In this document: piece after piece, positions 45,801 to 56,645 of the stretch
Position numbering within the stretch: the stretch's first letter is position 1
Layout: the number at the start of each line of letters is the position of its first letter
Assembly: GCA_030280995.1 (NCBI GenBank)
Contig: JASXTE010000016.1
Coordinates: 10,770,001-10,834,000 of the forward strand
DNA from: Hemileia vastatrix
Taxonomy: Eukaryota > Basidiomycota > Pucciniomycetes > Pucciniales > Zaghouaniaceae
Length of the DNA: 64,000 nucleotides
Direction: 5' to 3'
Made by a program: the position numbers and the translations under genes
The notes under the pieces: model-generated
Database searches by the model: none
The model's input: only the letters and a program-made list of their open reading frames with translations
What the model was told of the DNA's origin: nothing

Positions 45801-46516
45801 TCAGTTACCAACAAGATGATTGGACCACATGGTTACCATTGGCCGAATTTGCTTATAATAACTGGACTCATTCTTCGACACAACAATCTCCCTTCGAAAC
45901 CATTTATGGACAACATCCTCGATTCAACTCAATCCATGTAGGAACTAATCATCCTGCGGAACATTATCTTCGAACTATATCACGACTCCAAGAAGAACTT
46001 AAAACAAATTTGGAATCAGCAATTCGAAGATACAAGGAACAGGCCGACAAACATCGACAATCTGCTCCTTCTTTTAAACCAGGCGACAAAGTATGGCTCG
46101 ACGCACAAAACATTTGAACAACAAGACCATCAAAGAAACTGGCTGAAAAGCGCTTGGGACCATTCGAAATCGACTCTGAAGTCTCTAAAACTGCATTTCG
46201 ACTCAAGTTACCTCCTAAATGGCAGGCGATTCACCCTGTATTCCATGTATCTCTCCTGGAACTGGCTCGAGAAATTTACCCGGGCAAGAACCAACCCCCT
46301 CCGGAACCGGTCGAAGTAGAAGATCATCTAGAGTGGGAAGTAAGTTGTATCCTTGATTCAAGAATACGCAAGGGGAAACTTCAATACCTCGTGGAATGGG
46401 AAGGCTTCCTCAATGACTCAGAAAAAACATCCTGGGAACCAGCCATCAATGTTTCTAACGCTCCTGAACTCCTAAAATCTTTTCATTTGAAATATCCTTT
46501 AAAACCAAAACCTTAA
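42888..46516 (+). pseudogene. Gypsy B pol: protease, RT, RNase H, integrase, chromodomain
   Basis: Protease CLIDSGASISFVSLSF at about 43020-43067. TGA at 43104, then RT to a frameshift near 43895 ([13 protein letters not shown], then [14 protein letters not shown] and VVYLDDILIFSK in the next frame; YLDD intact). Stops TGA at 44222, 45074 and 46115. RNase H IVETDASDYAIAG to HNALKYFMSS; integrase zinc finger HDSPLAGHFG...CYECNRNKAPRH, core MDFISQLP, ILDRGSLFVSTFW and YHPETDGQTERVNQ; chromodomain WEVSCILDSRIRKGKLQYLV EWEGF. At 43104 the relic has CAA where B has TGA, consistent with an ancestral CGA hit on opposite strands. Inactive through few lesions. Confidence 0.93.
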
Positions 46517-47504
46517 AATTTCTTTATTTAAAATTTTCTTTTCTTTTTCTTTCTTTCTTTAAAATCTAAAACACCTCTTAAATTTCTTAGCCTTGTTTTC
46601 TTTTTTCTCTCTTCTTTTTTTCTTTCTTCTCCTTCTATAAAATTCCCTCCAAAACCAACTAAAAATAAAATTAAAATTAAAATTAAAATAAAATAAAATA
46701 AAATAAAATAAAATAAAAATAAATAGAATAAAAATAAATAATAAAATAAAATAAAATAAAATAAATAGAATAAACATAAATAATAAAATAAAATAAAAAA
46801 AACTCTTAAATCTCTCTAAATATTTTCTTTCTTTTCTTTTTCAATTCTTTAAATACATTCTTTTCTTAAATTCTCTTCAAAAAATTTCTCTTCCACAAAT
46901 TTATTTTCTCTTTTAAAAACTTTCTTTCCTTCGAATCATCAAATCTTGTACAACACGACCATTTCCTCGAACTTAACTTCAACCTCTAAATCTCCCTATA
47001 ATAATTCTTTGAAACAAATAATTCTTCTTTTCAAATTCTCTAAAATTCTAAATTCTGTTTTTTTCTTTTCTTTCTTCTTCCTCTCTTTTCAACTAAAATT
47101 TCTTAAAAAAAAATATATATATATATATATATTTTTCTTTCATTAAATCCTCAATTTAACAAACTCATCTCAATCACAAAACCGTTTCTTTTTTGTTATC
47201 TTTCTTTTCTTACATAAAAAATTTCCTTTTTTTAAAAAACAAAAAAAAAAAAAAAAAAACATAAAAAACTTCCTTCAATTAAACAACCTTTTTTCTTTCT
47301 TTAAATTTCTTCTTTCAAATTCTAAAATTTTTTATTTTAAACTTCTTTTTTTTCTTTTTCTCTCTCTCTCAAATCTTATAAAATTAATAACATTCACCTA
47401 CAATAAAAAAATAAAATAAAATAAAATAAAATAAAACTAAAATACAAATTTTTTCTACTTCTTTACATCTCCTTTTCATTTCAAATCTTTTCTTTTAATT
47501 TCTC
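46517..47504. repeat. Low-complexity 3' spacer of gypsy B
   Basis: About 1 kb of T/C-rich and A-rich simple sequence: (TAAAA)n around 46663-46790 and 47403-47440, (TA)n at about 47114-47132, poly-A at about 47236-47259, and TTTCTTTC runs throughout. No coding potential. Confidence 0.8.
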
Positions 47505-48414
47505 TCAAACCAATCTTTTCATTTTCTCCAAAACTACCCTTATCTCCTTCCTGCATTTCTCAAATACCTCCTCCTCTCCCATCTCCAAGAGCTCCTCTGC
47601 CACGTTGAAGGAAGCCGTGTCGATAATTGTGTCGACCTCCCCACATAATTCTTCCACGAACCTTACTCGTTGACCTTGAAGAGGTTTCTTCGACCACACC
47701 TGGTCCAGGGTGTCTTCAGGTTCTTCAATTACTTCCGTGGCCGGAGGGTTTGCCTCAGTTGGTATAACCGACGCAGGCTCCGCAATCGGCTCTTCAAGGT
47801 TATTCGATGTCTAGAACAAAAAACTCATCAGTACTTCATCCCTAAAATAAACAAATAAAACTTACCTCGAAGATGGGGTCAGGCTCTAGAAATAACCTTG
47901 GCACCACTTCGACCTCTACCTCTCTCTCTTCCTCATTGTCCTCGATGACCACCCTTTGTTTCTTGGGTGCCCGCCCTGGAACAGGGACTTCATCTTCATC
48001 CTCCTCCACCAACTTGTCGACCTCTTCCTCAACACCTCGCTTCGAACTCGTGGCCTGGGTTACCCAGGTTGAGATCTCGTTGTTTAATTCCTTATCATTT
48101 TCCCCCACCGATTGTTTGTCTTCGATTGAGACATCCCAAATGTCTTCGACCACCTCTTTGGTTTTAGGAATTACCCAAAACTTAGTCTTGGTAAACCGCT
48201 TTTCGATTTCCGCATTCTTCGTCAATGCATCGCACGCCACTCGCCGCCAACGGCAAAACTCGCATTTCTGGCAAGGGCCTCGGGTCGCCGTACTTTCGAC
48301 ACAGAAATACTCCATGCTTTCACAAGCCGTGCAAGTCTGCAAAAACTGTCGTGTGATCATTCCCCCATCCGCTTTAGGGTGTGGAGGCGTAGGTGTGGGA
48401 GTGGTAAAGTTCAT
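47505..48414 (-). CDS. Antisense spliced Zn2Cys6 gene inside gypsy B
   Basis: Exon 1 48414-47866 (183 codons), intron 47865-47811 (55 nt, GTAAGT...TTCTAG), exon 2 47810-47505; exon 1 ends on a codon boundary (ATC TTC GAG) and exon 2 continues ACA TCG AAT in frame, giving 284 residues without internal stops. Residues about 28-61 carry C-x2-C-x6-C-x12-C-x2-C-x6-C (CTACESMEYFC ... CEFCRWRRVAC), the Gal4-type binuclear zinc cluster. Then follow an acidic, Glu/Asp-rich region with a basic patch PGRAPKKQRVV and, in exon 2, a helical C-terminus (VRFVEELCGEVDTII, then EEVFEKCRKEIRVVLEKMKR). A TATA box lies 92-100 nt upstream. Likely a DNA-binding nuclear protein; possible roles are self-regulation of the element or control of antisense transcription. 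While gag-pol has stops and frameshifts, this gene is intact. Function is inference. Confidence 0.75.
47811..47865 (-). other. Intron of the antisense gene
   Basis: 55 nt on the minus strand, donor GTAAGT, acceptor TTGTTCTAG, T-rich. Removal joins two open frames at a codon boundary. Size fits fungal introns. Confidence 0.75.
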
Positions 48415-48505
48415 TATAAAAATAAGTAATTAAGAAGTGAGGGAAAATTTATTAGAAAAAAGGAAACTAGTGTGGGAAGATGGCTCAAGCTCAACGGAGT
48501 TCGCA

Positions 48506-48514
48506 ATTTTTATA
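48506..48514 (-). promoter_or_regulatory. TATA box of the antisense gene
   Basis: Minus strand reads GGGTATAAAAATTGCG, located between the 3' LTR and the antisense ATG (48414). It lies where a retroelement normally has its polypurine tract. Confidence 0.55.
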
Positions 48515-48524
48515 CCCAGGCATC

Positions 48525-49297
48525 TGTCACGCGCCGCGTGACACTCGAGGCAAAATCAACTCATTAAATCAATAATATCGAGTCCTAAATCTATACTCGA
48601 AGCACAGAAAGCAATTCTCCATAGCAACTGCGATTTTCCTTTGTGTACTTACTATTTAACTGCACTAGCCTAAACTCTAAATCAAAATTAGTCAATCTCC
48701 CAATAGGGTACATTAGTCCTTTTCAATAAGCGACGCACAGCGCTAGGTTCAACAAAATAGTACAGTAGTAGTTTTTCATTAAAGTTTTGTTAATTAATTA
48801 AAAAGGGGTAAATTGAGCATGGACGGATATTTAGCAAAGAAGGTCTAAGTGTATGTTAGTAATGGTCAATGGAATGGGAATGGTGCAATGGAAGGGAGGT
48901 CAATGCGAGGAGGAACAAAGGATATAAAAGGGGTTGGGTATTTGGTTCGATATTCCTTAGAATTAAATTATAGAATTGTATTTACATTAATAGTGGTAAA
49001 TCTTTAAAGTTAAAATCATTGTTATTGTATCTTTCTTTTACTTTCTCAATATTCCTTTCTAAATCCTAAATCTTTGATTATTGAGTTTCCAACCCTTCGT
49101 GAGATTTTAAGAATTACTATTACCTTTGAAACTAGTCTATAATTCTTCTCGAGCAAACCTCGAACCTGTAGCTATTACTTCGAGTGACCTTCAAATCATT
49201 TCCTCGAATAATTCCTCTGTGCTTCGAAGAAGTTTTTAAATCCCTCATCTCACTTTCAGGAACATCCTCGACCTTGTGCGTAGGTCGTCTGGTGACA
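48525..49297 (+). repeat. Gypsy B 3' LTR
   Basis: 773 bp. Starts TGTCACGCGCCGCGTGACAC, whose GTCACGCG-C-CGCGTGAC is a perfect palindrome. Differences from the 5' LTR are mostly CpG against TG or CA. Confidence 0.95.
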
Positions 49298-50662
49298 ATA
49301 ACACCTTATATACACGCATATATCCACCTTTTATAGGTCTTATGTACTTAATATTAAGTTGGAATATGTTAGGGTAATCTTAAGAACCTTAATTATAAGG
49401 CTACATAATTTTTAAGTACACTTAAAGCTGTTATATTCATTGTTTTACGCAAAAAACAAGAAATGCGCTTTATTTCACTTAAAAGTTGACTATATGCGCT
49501 ATCAAATTGAGAATATCAAAAATGCGCTTTGACAGATCAATTGAGCTCATTTAGGACTATTGATTTGGCTATTTAAAAGCATAAAAATAACACTTTTCAA
49601 ATTTGGTGTTTTTTATGCCAGAAATGGCTTCTGTGTACTGGCCACATATCGCCTGCTTTTTTCCTGTGTGAATAGCTTCAATTTTAGCAAAGTTAGCTTT
49701 TTCACACTATAATTACCCCACATTCTACGCCCACTGTGGGAAAACACACTAAAATAGGCAACAGGCGCTTATTTAGTGTCCTAGCTTAATTAATAGTGCA
49801 TTGACCTTGTTTATATGCACTAATTTCATTAATAACCTCATTCTTGGCATCTCATTTCATCACCACGCTTAATATTCGCCTAATTTTAGTCAAGGATTTA
49901 CCCGTGCAAGCGCCTGCCAAGGACTGCATGTAGTTACCCCACATCTCACGCTCTGTTTTAAGTTTTTTGGTGGTTTCTCAGTCAATTTTGGTTATTTTTG
50001 GATGGGAATTTCACGTAGTATAATGTCAGGATTAGCCCCTCCATTTCTACAGTAAATACCCCTTATTCTTATGCTATTATTAACCTTAAAAAGTCTCCTT
50101 TAGTCTTTTATATTATTGTTTTATACGCATATACTCTCTTTTTGTCTTTTTCTTTAATTTTGATGGATTTCCCTTATTATTACAGGATTTTGGCGGTTGT
50201 TAATTGTCTAATTATGTCATGGATCACTAGGGATGTTGATGGGCAGGTCTATTAGTGGATTTGAGGCGTCTTTAACTGTGTATTGGATGGTATATCAAGG
50301 GATTTATTGGGGAACTCAGTGTGTATAAAAGGAGGAGGTTTTTGGGTCTTGTTTCTACATTCTTTATCATTACAATTTACACCATATAACCAAATAAATT
50401 ACAATACACTTCAATTAAGTACTTTTATAAGACTTTTGAGTAGTATCTGAATTACAATAATCTATTTTTCTACCAACTAAAAAGATTGTAAGCCACATAT
50501 AATAATAGTGAGAATTATATTACTGAGACCTTTATTCTGAATTATATTTTATTATTTGTTGGATTTAGACTACAGTATTCATATAGGAGCATTTAAATCT
50601 TCTAGAAAAAGACTTTTCAAGCTATTTCACGTCCTTGTACTTGATCTTAGCCTGACAGATCT

Positions 50663-53570
50663 CATGTGTTAGGGATTGTTAAAAATGAAATAAAAATTAC
50701 TTTATCCTTTAACTTGAGTGATATTCCTCCTAGTCTAAAGAAAAAACCTTATCCTGCTTCTCCAAGAGAAAGGATGTTGAGGATAATATTTCTACCTTAT
50801 TTAAAATGAATATTATTGAGAAAGTGGATGTTACCCCAAAATATTGTGTCATCTCCCCAGTCTTAATCTCTTATGAAAAAGATAAAGTAAGATTATGTGG
50901 GGATTATAGAGAATTGAAAACTTTTATAGTAGATGATATTCATCCTTTACCCAGGATTAATTCAATACATGCTAACTTACAAGGTGCAAAGTTTATTAGT
51001 TGTCTAGATGGTAATAAAGGTTATCATCAGATCCCTTTTGAAAAGTATTCCCAAAATTTCTTGCTTATTGCTACTCATATGGGAATTTATATTTTAGAAT
51101 GCCATTTGGCCCTAAGAATGCCCCTTCAGTTTCTCAAAAAGTAATGCATAGTACATTTAATCAAGAAATAATTGAAGGATGGTTAATGGTATATATTTAT
51201 GACATTATAATTTTTTCTAAGACTTTTGATGAGCACATTAATCACTTGAACAGTTTTTTTCAAAAAATGGATGACATTAACATGAGTTTATCCTTAAAAA
51301 AGTGTAAATTTGGTTTTCAATCCTTAAAAGTCTTGGGTCATGTTGTGTCAGGTTTACAAATATGTGTAGATCAAAACAAAGTCTCTGCAATTTCAAATGT
51401 GAAATCACAAACTTCTGTGAAAGAAATCCATAGTTTTTTGGGAATTTGTGGTTCATAGCCATACCTCTTACAAAATTGACCAGAAAATCTGTAGCTTTTA
51501 TCTGGAATGAAGAAACACAAAAAGCCTTTAATACATTGAAAAAATGTTTAATGACTTCCACAATCCTGGCCCTCTCAGATTTCAATAAACCTTTTGTCCT
51601 TTACACAGATGCAAGTTTTGTTAGACTAGGAGCTGCACTCCACCAGAAACAGGTTATTAATGATAAATATTCAGAAGTTTTCATTTTTTATATTTCAAGA
51701 ACCTTAAGAAAAATTTATTGAAATATTGTGAAACTAAATTAGAGTGTTTAGCAGTTGTATGGGCCCTAGAAAAACTTTATTATTATCTGGATGATCAGAA
51801 ATTTGAGTTGGTTACTGACTGTAGTGCATTCAAATCACTCTTAAACTTAAAGACAGAAAAAAAACATATGTTCAGGTGGAAACTAGCTGTTCAAGAGTAT
51901 AGGGGTAGAATGACAATCATTCACACAGCTGGTAATGTTCATTCAAGTGTGTATATGCTGTCAAGATTGCCTTTAACAAATAATGATTCCAATCTTGCCT
52001 ATGTACTAGAAGATGCAGCAGTTCATATACATGGTATATATATTGTTGATATGGAGGAAGAATTATTGCAATCAATTTTGGATTCCTATGAGAATGATTT
52101 TAATCTAAAAAAATTAGTTACAATCCTGAATGATCCTAAGAATGCTTCAATCCAAGCATTGATAAAAACTCTCCCTCCAAAGTATCAAAATGCTTTGAAC
52201 AAAGGAAAATTTTCTATTGAGGATGGTTATATTTATTACTGGAGAAAACTTACTAATGTCCTTGTAATTCTTCCTTCAATGAAGGAAACCATCTTAAAAC
52301 TCTTTCATGATGACATTTTAGCTGGTCATTTTGATTTAGAGAAAGTCAATGTCAGGATAAAAAACACTGCATGGTGGGCTAATATGTCTGAGGACACAAA
52401 GTTATATGTTGAATCCTGTGATTCTTGCCAAAAATCTAAAAGATTAATAGTTAAAAGAGCTGGATTATTGCAACATATTGAAGCACCTGATGCTCCTTGG
52501 AAAATAATTCATATGGATTTTGTCAATGGTCTTCCTGTGGAAGGGAAAGACAGTTATAACTCTTGTTGGGTAATAGTGGATAGATTCACCAAAATGTGTA
52601 AATTTATTCCCACCTATAAATATGTATCCACCAAAGATTTAGCTTTCTTATGGTGGTCATATATGTTTAATATTGTTGGATTTCCCAAAGCTATCATCTC
52701 TGACAGAGACCCTAAATCACATATGAATTTTGGATTTCTTTGATGGATATATGTGGCTGTGAGTTGAAATTATCTACTGCTCACCATCCCTAAACTGATG
52801 GTTTAGCTGAAAGAATGATTCAAACTCTGGAAGATATGATTAGAAGGTATTTTGCCTTTGGATTAGAATATAAAGACAACGACAGATTCACTCATGACTG
52901 GGTTACTCTACTACCAGGCCTTAAATTAGCTTATAATAGCACTGTTTACTCTGTCACTAAGAAAAAGCCTTTTGAGCTTTGGTTAGGTTATGTCCCAAAT
53001 ACTCCTGCTCACATTCTCAATAATAAGTTTTCAAAGTTGGAACTACATCCTGGTGTAAAATATTTTTTGAAAATTCAGAAAATACATAGAAAACATGCTC
53101 AAAGATGTATTGATAAGGCACTTGAATATGAGTAGAAAATATGGGATAAATCTCATAAAGATTAAACATTTGAGAAGGGTGATGAAGTACTGATATCTAC
53201 AGTCCACATCAATTTACAGGGCAATAACAACTTAAAGGATCCATTTGTAGGTCCATTTTTTGTTAAAAGAATGGTTGGTTATAATGCAATAAAAGTAGAA
53301 ATGTATTTTCAATATGATATGGAACATCCTGTTTAGCCCATTTCCCTGATAAAGCCTTATACTTCCAACAGAGACTTATTTCCTAAAAAGAGAGGGAGAG
53401 CTAAGAAATATCCTCAAGAAGTCACAGAAACTGCAGAAATTGATAAGATTCTCAATGATAGAATTATCACTGCTGAAAAGGGTACTGAATATTTATTAAT
53501 ATATAAAAATAAAACATCTGAGCATGATGCATGGATACCTGGAAAAAAAAAATTCTAACTTTTCTACTCT
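50663..53570 (+). pseudogene. Gypsy C pol, second part (RT, RNase H, integrase, chromodomain)
   Basis: Continues the frame broken at 32597 (LGIVKNEIKITLSFNLSDIP). Frameshifts near 50765, 51095, 51450 and 51720. RT EKDKVRLCGDYRELKTF; active site VYIYDIIIFSKTF, where YIDD has become YIYD. RNase H LYTDASFVRLGAAL to FELVTDCSAFKSLL; integrase HDDILAGHFDLE, CDSCQKSKR, HMDFVNGLP, ISDRDPK, then a frameshift near 52730 and TDGLAERMIQTLEDM. Stops at about 53133 and 53162 and a decayed chromodomain (IDKILNDRIITAEKGTEYLL) end it at about 53560. Strongly similar to element A but more decayed, and non-functional. Confidence 0.9.
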
Positions 53571-53620
53571 ATTATAAAATTATAAAAAGAACAATTCTTA
53601 GCATTTTTTTATTGTTTTTT

Positions 53621-53634
53621 TTAGAGTGAGGAAG
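53621..53634 (+). other. Gypsy C polypurine tract
   Basis: TTAGAGTGAGGAAG just before the 3' LTR, after a T-rich stretch. Confidence 0.6.
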
Positions 53635-55366
53635 TGTCAGCCAGGCTCTACCAGGAGTCCAGTAAATGTTAAAATATTTTATGGTACTTCAAAATGGAAA
53701 TTCAATTATTTATATTATGTATGTAAATTAAGATTATATTGAACAATAAAATTACATAAATAACTCATAATAATAAATTAAAATTAGAGTTATATGAATT
53801 TTATTACTATATAAATTGCATATACAATTAAATAAATAAATAAATAATACATTATATTCTATAAAGTATGAGTGATTTTTAATGTATTTAATAGGGGGTA
53901 TCAATGTTCAGGAATCCACAATTAAATTAATTGCGGATAAAAATCCTTATACCCTAATTATTTTCCGCAATTATTTTTTCTAATAATTGGGTTATTAGAC
54001 ATTTTACGTGTCAATGTTCACCTTTTATCCAAAAATTCTCTACTCAATTTTTCATAACCACATATCGGAAAACTTTTTTTCATAACCACATCTTGGCCTT
54101 CTTTCATTCATAACATCTGCAATTATATGTCATGTGACTTGCATACAAATCAATCATGGATGTGATGAGTTTGGGATCAGGAATTAGGAATGGAAATTGG
54201 GGTATAAGAGGTGGGATAATTCATTATTGTGGATTCCTTATCTACTAGCCCCGGGGCTAGTGGATAAGAATCTTCTGCAATTAATAATGTCTGATCCCTG
54301 GAAAAAAAATTCCTGATCCCTAATTGCAGATCCCTGAACATTAATACCCCCTAATAATTATAAACTATTAATTAATTAATATTATATTATATTATAATTA
54401 TAAGTTATAGATTTAAACTATAAATTAATAAGTTAATTAATTATATATAATTATTAAATAATTTTATGCATATATTATAATCTATAAATATTGGGCACTT
54501 TTTTGACCCTTGATTGTGTCAGAAAAATTATTAATTAAGTTAAAACACTTACTTAATAGAAAATATTAAAATTTTTATTTTAAATTAGTAATAAAATTAT
54601 GTTAATTATTTTTTTGACTCTAAATAGTTATTACATTAATTAAATAGTTTAAAACAATTATTTCTTCATGTTTTATACTAAATTAATTGCTTACATAACA
54701 ATTTTGTGTAAAAAAATAGTATAGTTTTTGTCACTTAAAAATGACTATTTTCCTTAATCATTGAAGAAACTTGTTTTACATCAAAACTTGTTACATTCTA
54801 TTTGTTTCAAACTTATTTGATTTCCCACCTATATTTTTTACAGTGTCTGGGTTTTAATTGGTGGGAAATGGGCTCTTACTCATGTTTTTAATTACTTTTA
54901 TCAGCTTCAATAATATTTTCTTGTTACATTTATTTTATTTAGTTTTATCTTAATTTTTACATTGTATATACATGTTTATGGAACTTCAGAGGTCCTTTTG
55001 CCTTTATAAGGGCATTGGGTAATTCCCTGAAGCCCCATCATTTACATTACTAATCTTACATTACACTTTATTATTTTAATAAATAAAAAACTTATACTAT
55101 GCAAATAAATTATATTGCAGTAACAACCCTTTAATTAATTACAAGTATTATATAGTTAGTAAGTTACCTTAAGAGATTTTTTAATATTAGCTGATTGTTG
55201 TGTTTGAGCAGAGAGAAAAAAAAGAAAGTACTTAAAAATGTCATAATAAATCCAATATCCATTACAAGTCTCTTAAAAACTCCTATTTGTTGTCCTTCTA
55301 TTCATTCCCCCTTTTAATTCTTCTTTGTCTTTTTATTTTTCCTCCTTTTTATACCTCTTCTAGACA
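53635..55366 (+). repeat. Gypsy C 3' LTR, containing a MITE
   Basis: 1732 bp, TGTCAGCCAGGC to TTCTAGACA. Without the 458-bp MITE and one copy of TAATA it is about 1269 bp, like the 5' LTR. Confidence 0.88.
53894..54351. mobile_element. MITE-1, 458 bp, 5-bp direct flanks TAATA
   Basis: Left end GGGGGTATCAATGTTCAGG, right end reversed GGGGGTATTAATGTTCAGGG; TIRs about 24 bp. TAATA at 53889-53893 and 54352-54356. The homologous place in the 5' LTR (about 27670, TTTAATAATCATAAA) is the empty site and has a single TAATA. No ORF. A GC palindrome lies at 54244-54261. Confidence 0.85.
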
Positions 55367-56600
55367 GCCGGCCAAAAGCACCAGTTTGAGTATTGATGAA
55401 CCAGTGATAAATTAAAAATTACTGAATTGAATATCCCACTTGATTAAGATTTCCACCTAATATCCTTAAGATCCAAACTTTTAATCAAATTCCAGTTTAT
55501 AGTCTTGGTGGACCAAAGTGAAAGTAATTTGCCAGTTTAAGGTCATAGGGGTCAAATGATTGACATTTTGCTATTTGTTTTTAATTTAAAGTCAAAGTGG
55601 ACCAAATCCTATAGTTCATTTCCCATTTTAGGTCACAGTGAACCAAAGATTGTTTGTGTTAATTGTATATTTTTAAAATTTTCTTCTTTGATATACAGTT
55701 TTAAGTCTTTATGGACTAACAGATCCAAAAAACGTAAATCCAAAGTCTTGAAATCTTCTTGAAAATTAGCCGGTTTAAAGTCTTGGAGGACTAACAGATC
55801 CTAAAGCATAAATCCAAAATCTTGAAGAATTTTTGAAAATAAGCCATTTTAAAGTCTTGGAGGACTAATCAGCATATCTTGAGATAGAATCCAACAGATA
55901 TAACAATCCATTGGACCCTGTTCCCTTAAAAAGTAATAAAATATATAAAGAAAATTAAAAATTAATAAATTTATTATTCTTATTATTCATTTAATATTAT
56001 TATTATTATTTTATTTTTCTTATTTTTTTCTTATTCCTTTTTTTATATTTATTTATTTATTATTTATTTATTAAATTTGTAAATTTAAAATTTAAAAATT
56101 TATATAATAAATGTCCTAAAATTTGAAAATTAAAATTAAATATATAAAAGATGCTCCTGAGCCATTTGATGAGCCATATGCCTTACATCATACCCACATC
56201 CAAGTGCACCTTGATGTGAGACACACAAGAAAAAAAATTAAAAATAAAAATAAATGGTTTTTGAAAAATTTGAAAACATAATAGCAAAAAAATAGACATG
56301 ATCACTGGGTGGGCTCCCTCCAATTTTTAAAAATGATTGATGACCACTGGTGATAATTATCTCTGAAACAATTATTTTTAATAAATTCAAAATGAAAATG
56401 AAATAAAATTCTAACATAAAAAATTTAAAAATAAAATTTCATATATCAAAAATAAAACATAAAAAAATCCTTGAATCCGGCTTTGAATGAGTGTAATTGT
56501 TTGATGTTGTTTTGTTCCAGCTTATAGTCTTAGTGGACTTCCTATAAAACAAAGAACAAAGCCAGGATTCAACTAGAAACAGGTAAACTATGGTAACAAA
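55367..56600. repeat. Degenerate repeats around 'AGTCTTGGNGGAC'
   Basis: About seven variants of CAGTTTAAAGTCTTGGTGGACCAAA between 55484 and 55885, 45-100 bp apart (near 55497, 55538, 55587, 55625, 55702, 55776, 55848), and one more at about 56525. The remainder is AT-rich without a gene. Confidence 0.55.
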
Positions 56601-56645
56601 CACAGAGGGAAAAAATGGTGAACCAGATGTCTGGTTCAGTTTTTG
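56601..56645 (+). mobile_element. Single terminus of an E-type TIR element (E3)
   Basis: CACAGAGGGAAAAAATGGTG followed by AACCAGATGTCTGGTTCAG matches the E1 and E2 ends. No matching opposite end was found downstream, so it is truncated or the partner has decayed. The C-rich minisatellite 400 bp downstream would parallel the E1 layout. Confidence 0.45.

Larger units (their letters stand above)
40869..49297 (+). mobile_element. Gypsy family B element (chromodomain type) with antisense gene, TSD ATAAC
   Basis: LTRs 40869-41641 and 48525-49297 (773 bp each, about a dozen differences). ATAAC at 40864-40868 and 49298-49302. 8429 bp in total. Gag, protease, RT, RNase H, integrase and chromodomain on the + strand (41714-46516), then a 2-kb 3' region holding low-complexity DNA and a spliced minus-strand gene. 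This is the last insertion of the nest. The relic at 13163-24953 is an older member of the same family. B is richer in CpG than anything around it. Confidence 0.95.
32598..50657 (+). mobile_element. Gypsy family A element (chromodomain type), TSD GATCT
   Basis: 5' LTR 32598-34099 and 3' LTR 40722-50657 (interrupted by B). GATCT flanks at 32593-32597 and 50658-50662. Without B the element is 9626 bp. The two LTRs are 1502 bp each and differ at only a few dozen positions. Gag-pol is a single frame with six nonsense codons and no frameshift, so the copy is young but dead. It is closely related to C at protein level, into which it inserted. Confidence 0.95.
40722..50657 (+). repeat. Gypsy A 3' LTR, interrupted by element B
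   Basis: The parts 40722-40868 and 49303-50657 add to 1502 bp, exactly the 5' LTR length. The break is within CCATTATAACACC, and ATAAC is duplicated on both sides of B. Confidence 0.95.
27417..55366 (+). mobile_element. Gypsy family C element (chromodomain type), split by element A
   Basis: 5' LTR 27417-28687; coding parts 29430-32597 and 50658-53570; 3' LTR 53635-55366. Element A with its GATCT duplication (32598-50662) sits inside the pol frame: joining HGS at 32592 to the sequence from 50663 restores the frame seen in element A. Without A and the MITE the element is about 9.4 kb. The LTR pair differs at roughly one site in ten, so this is the oldest of the three nested elements. Flanks GTACC and GCCGG do not match, so no target duplication is visible. 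Confidence 0.9.

Noticed and set aside
47873..48433. 186-residue + strand ORF over the antisense gene
   Set aside because: It is the complement of the Zn2Cys6 exon; its Ser/Thr runs mirror Glu/Asp codons of the real gene and it has no recognisable domain.
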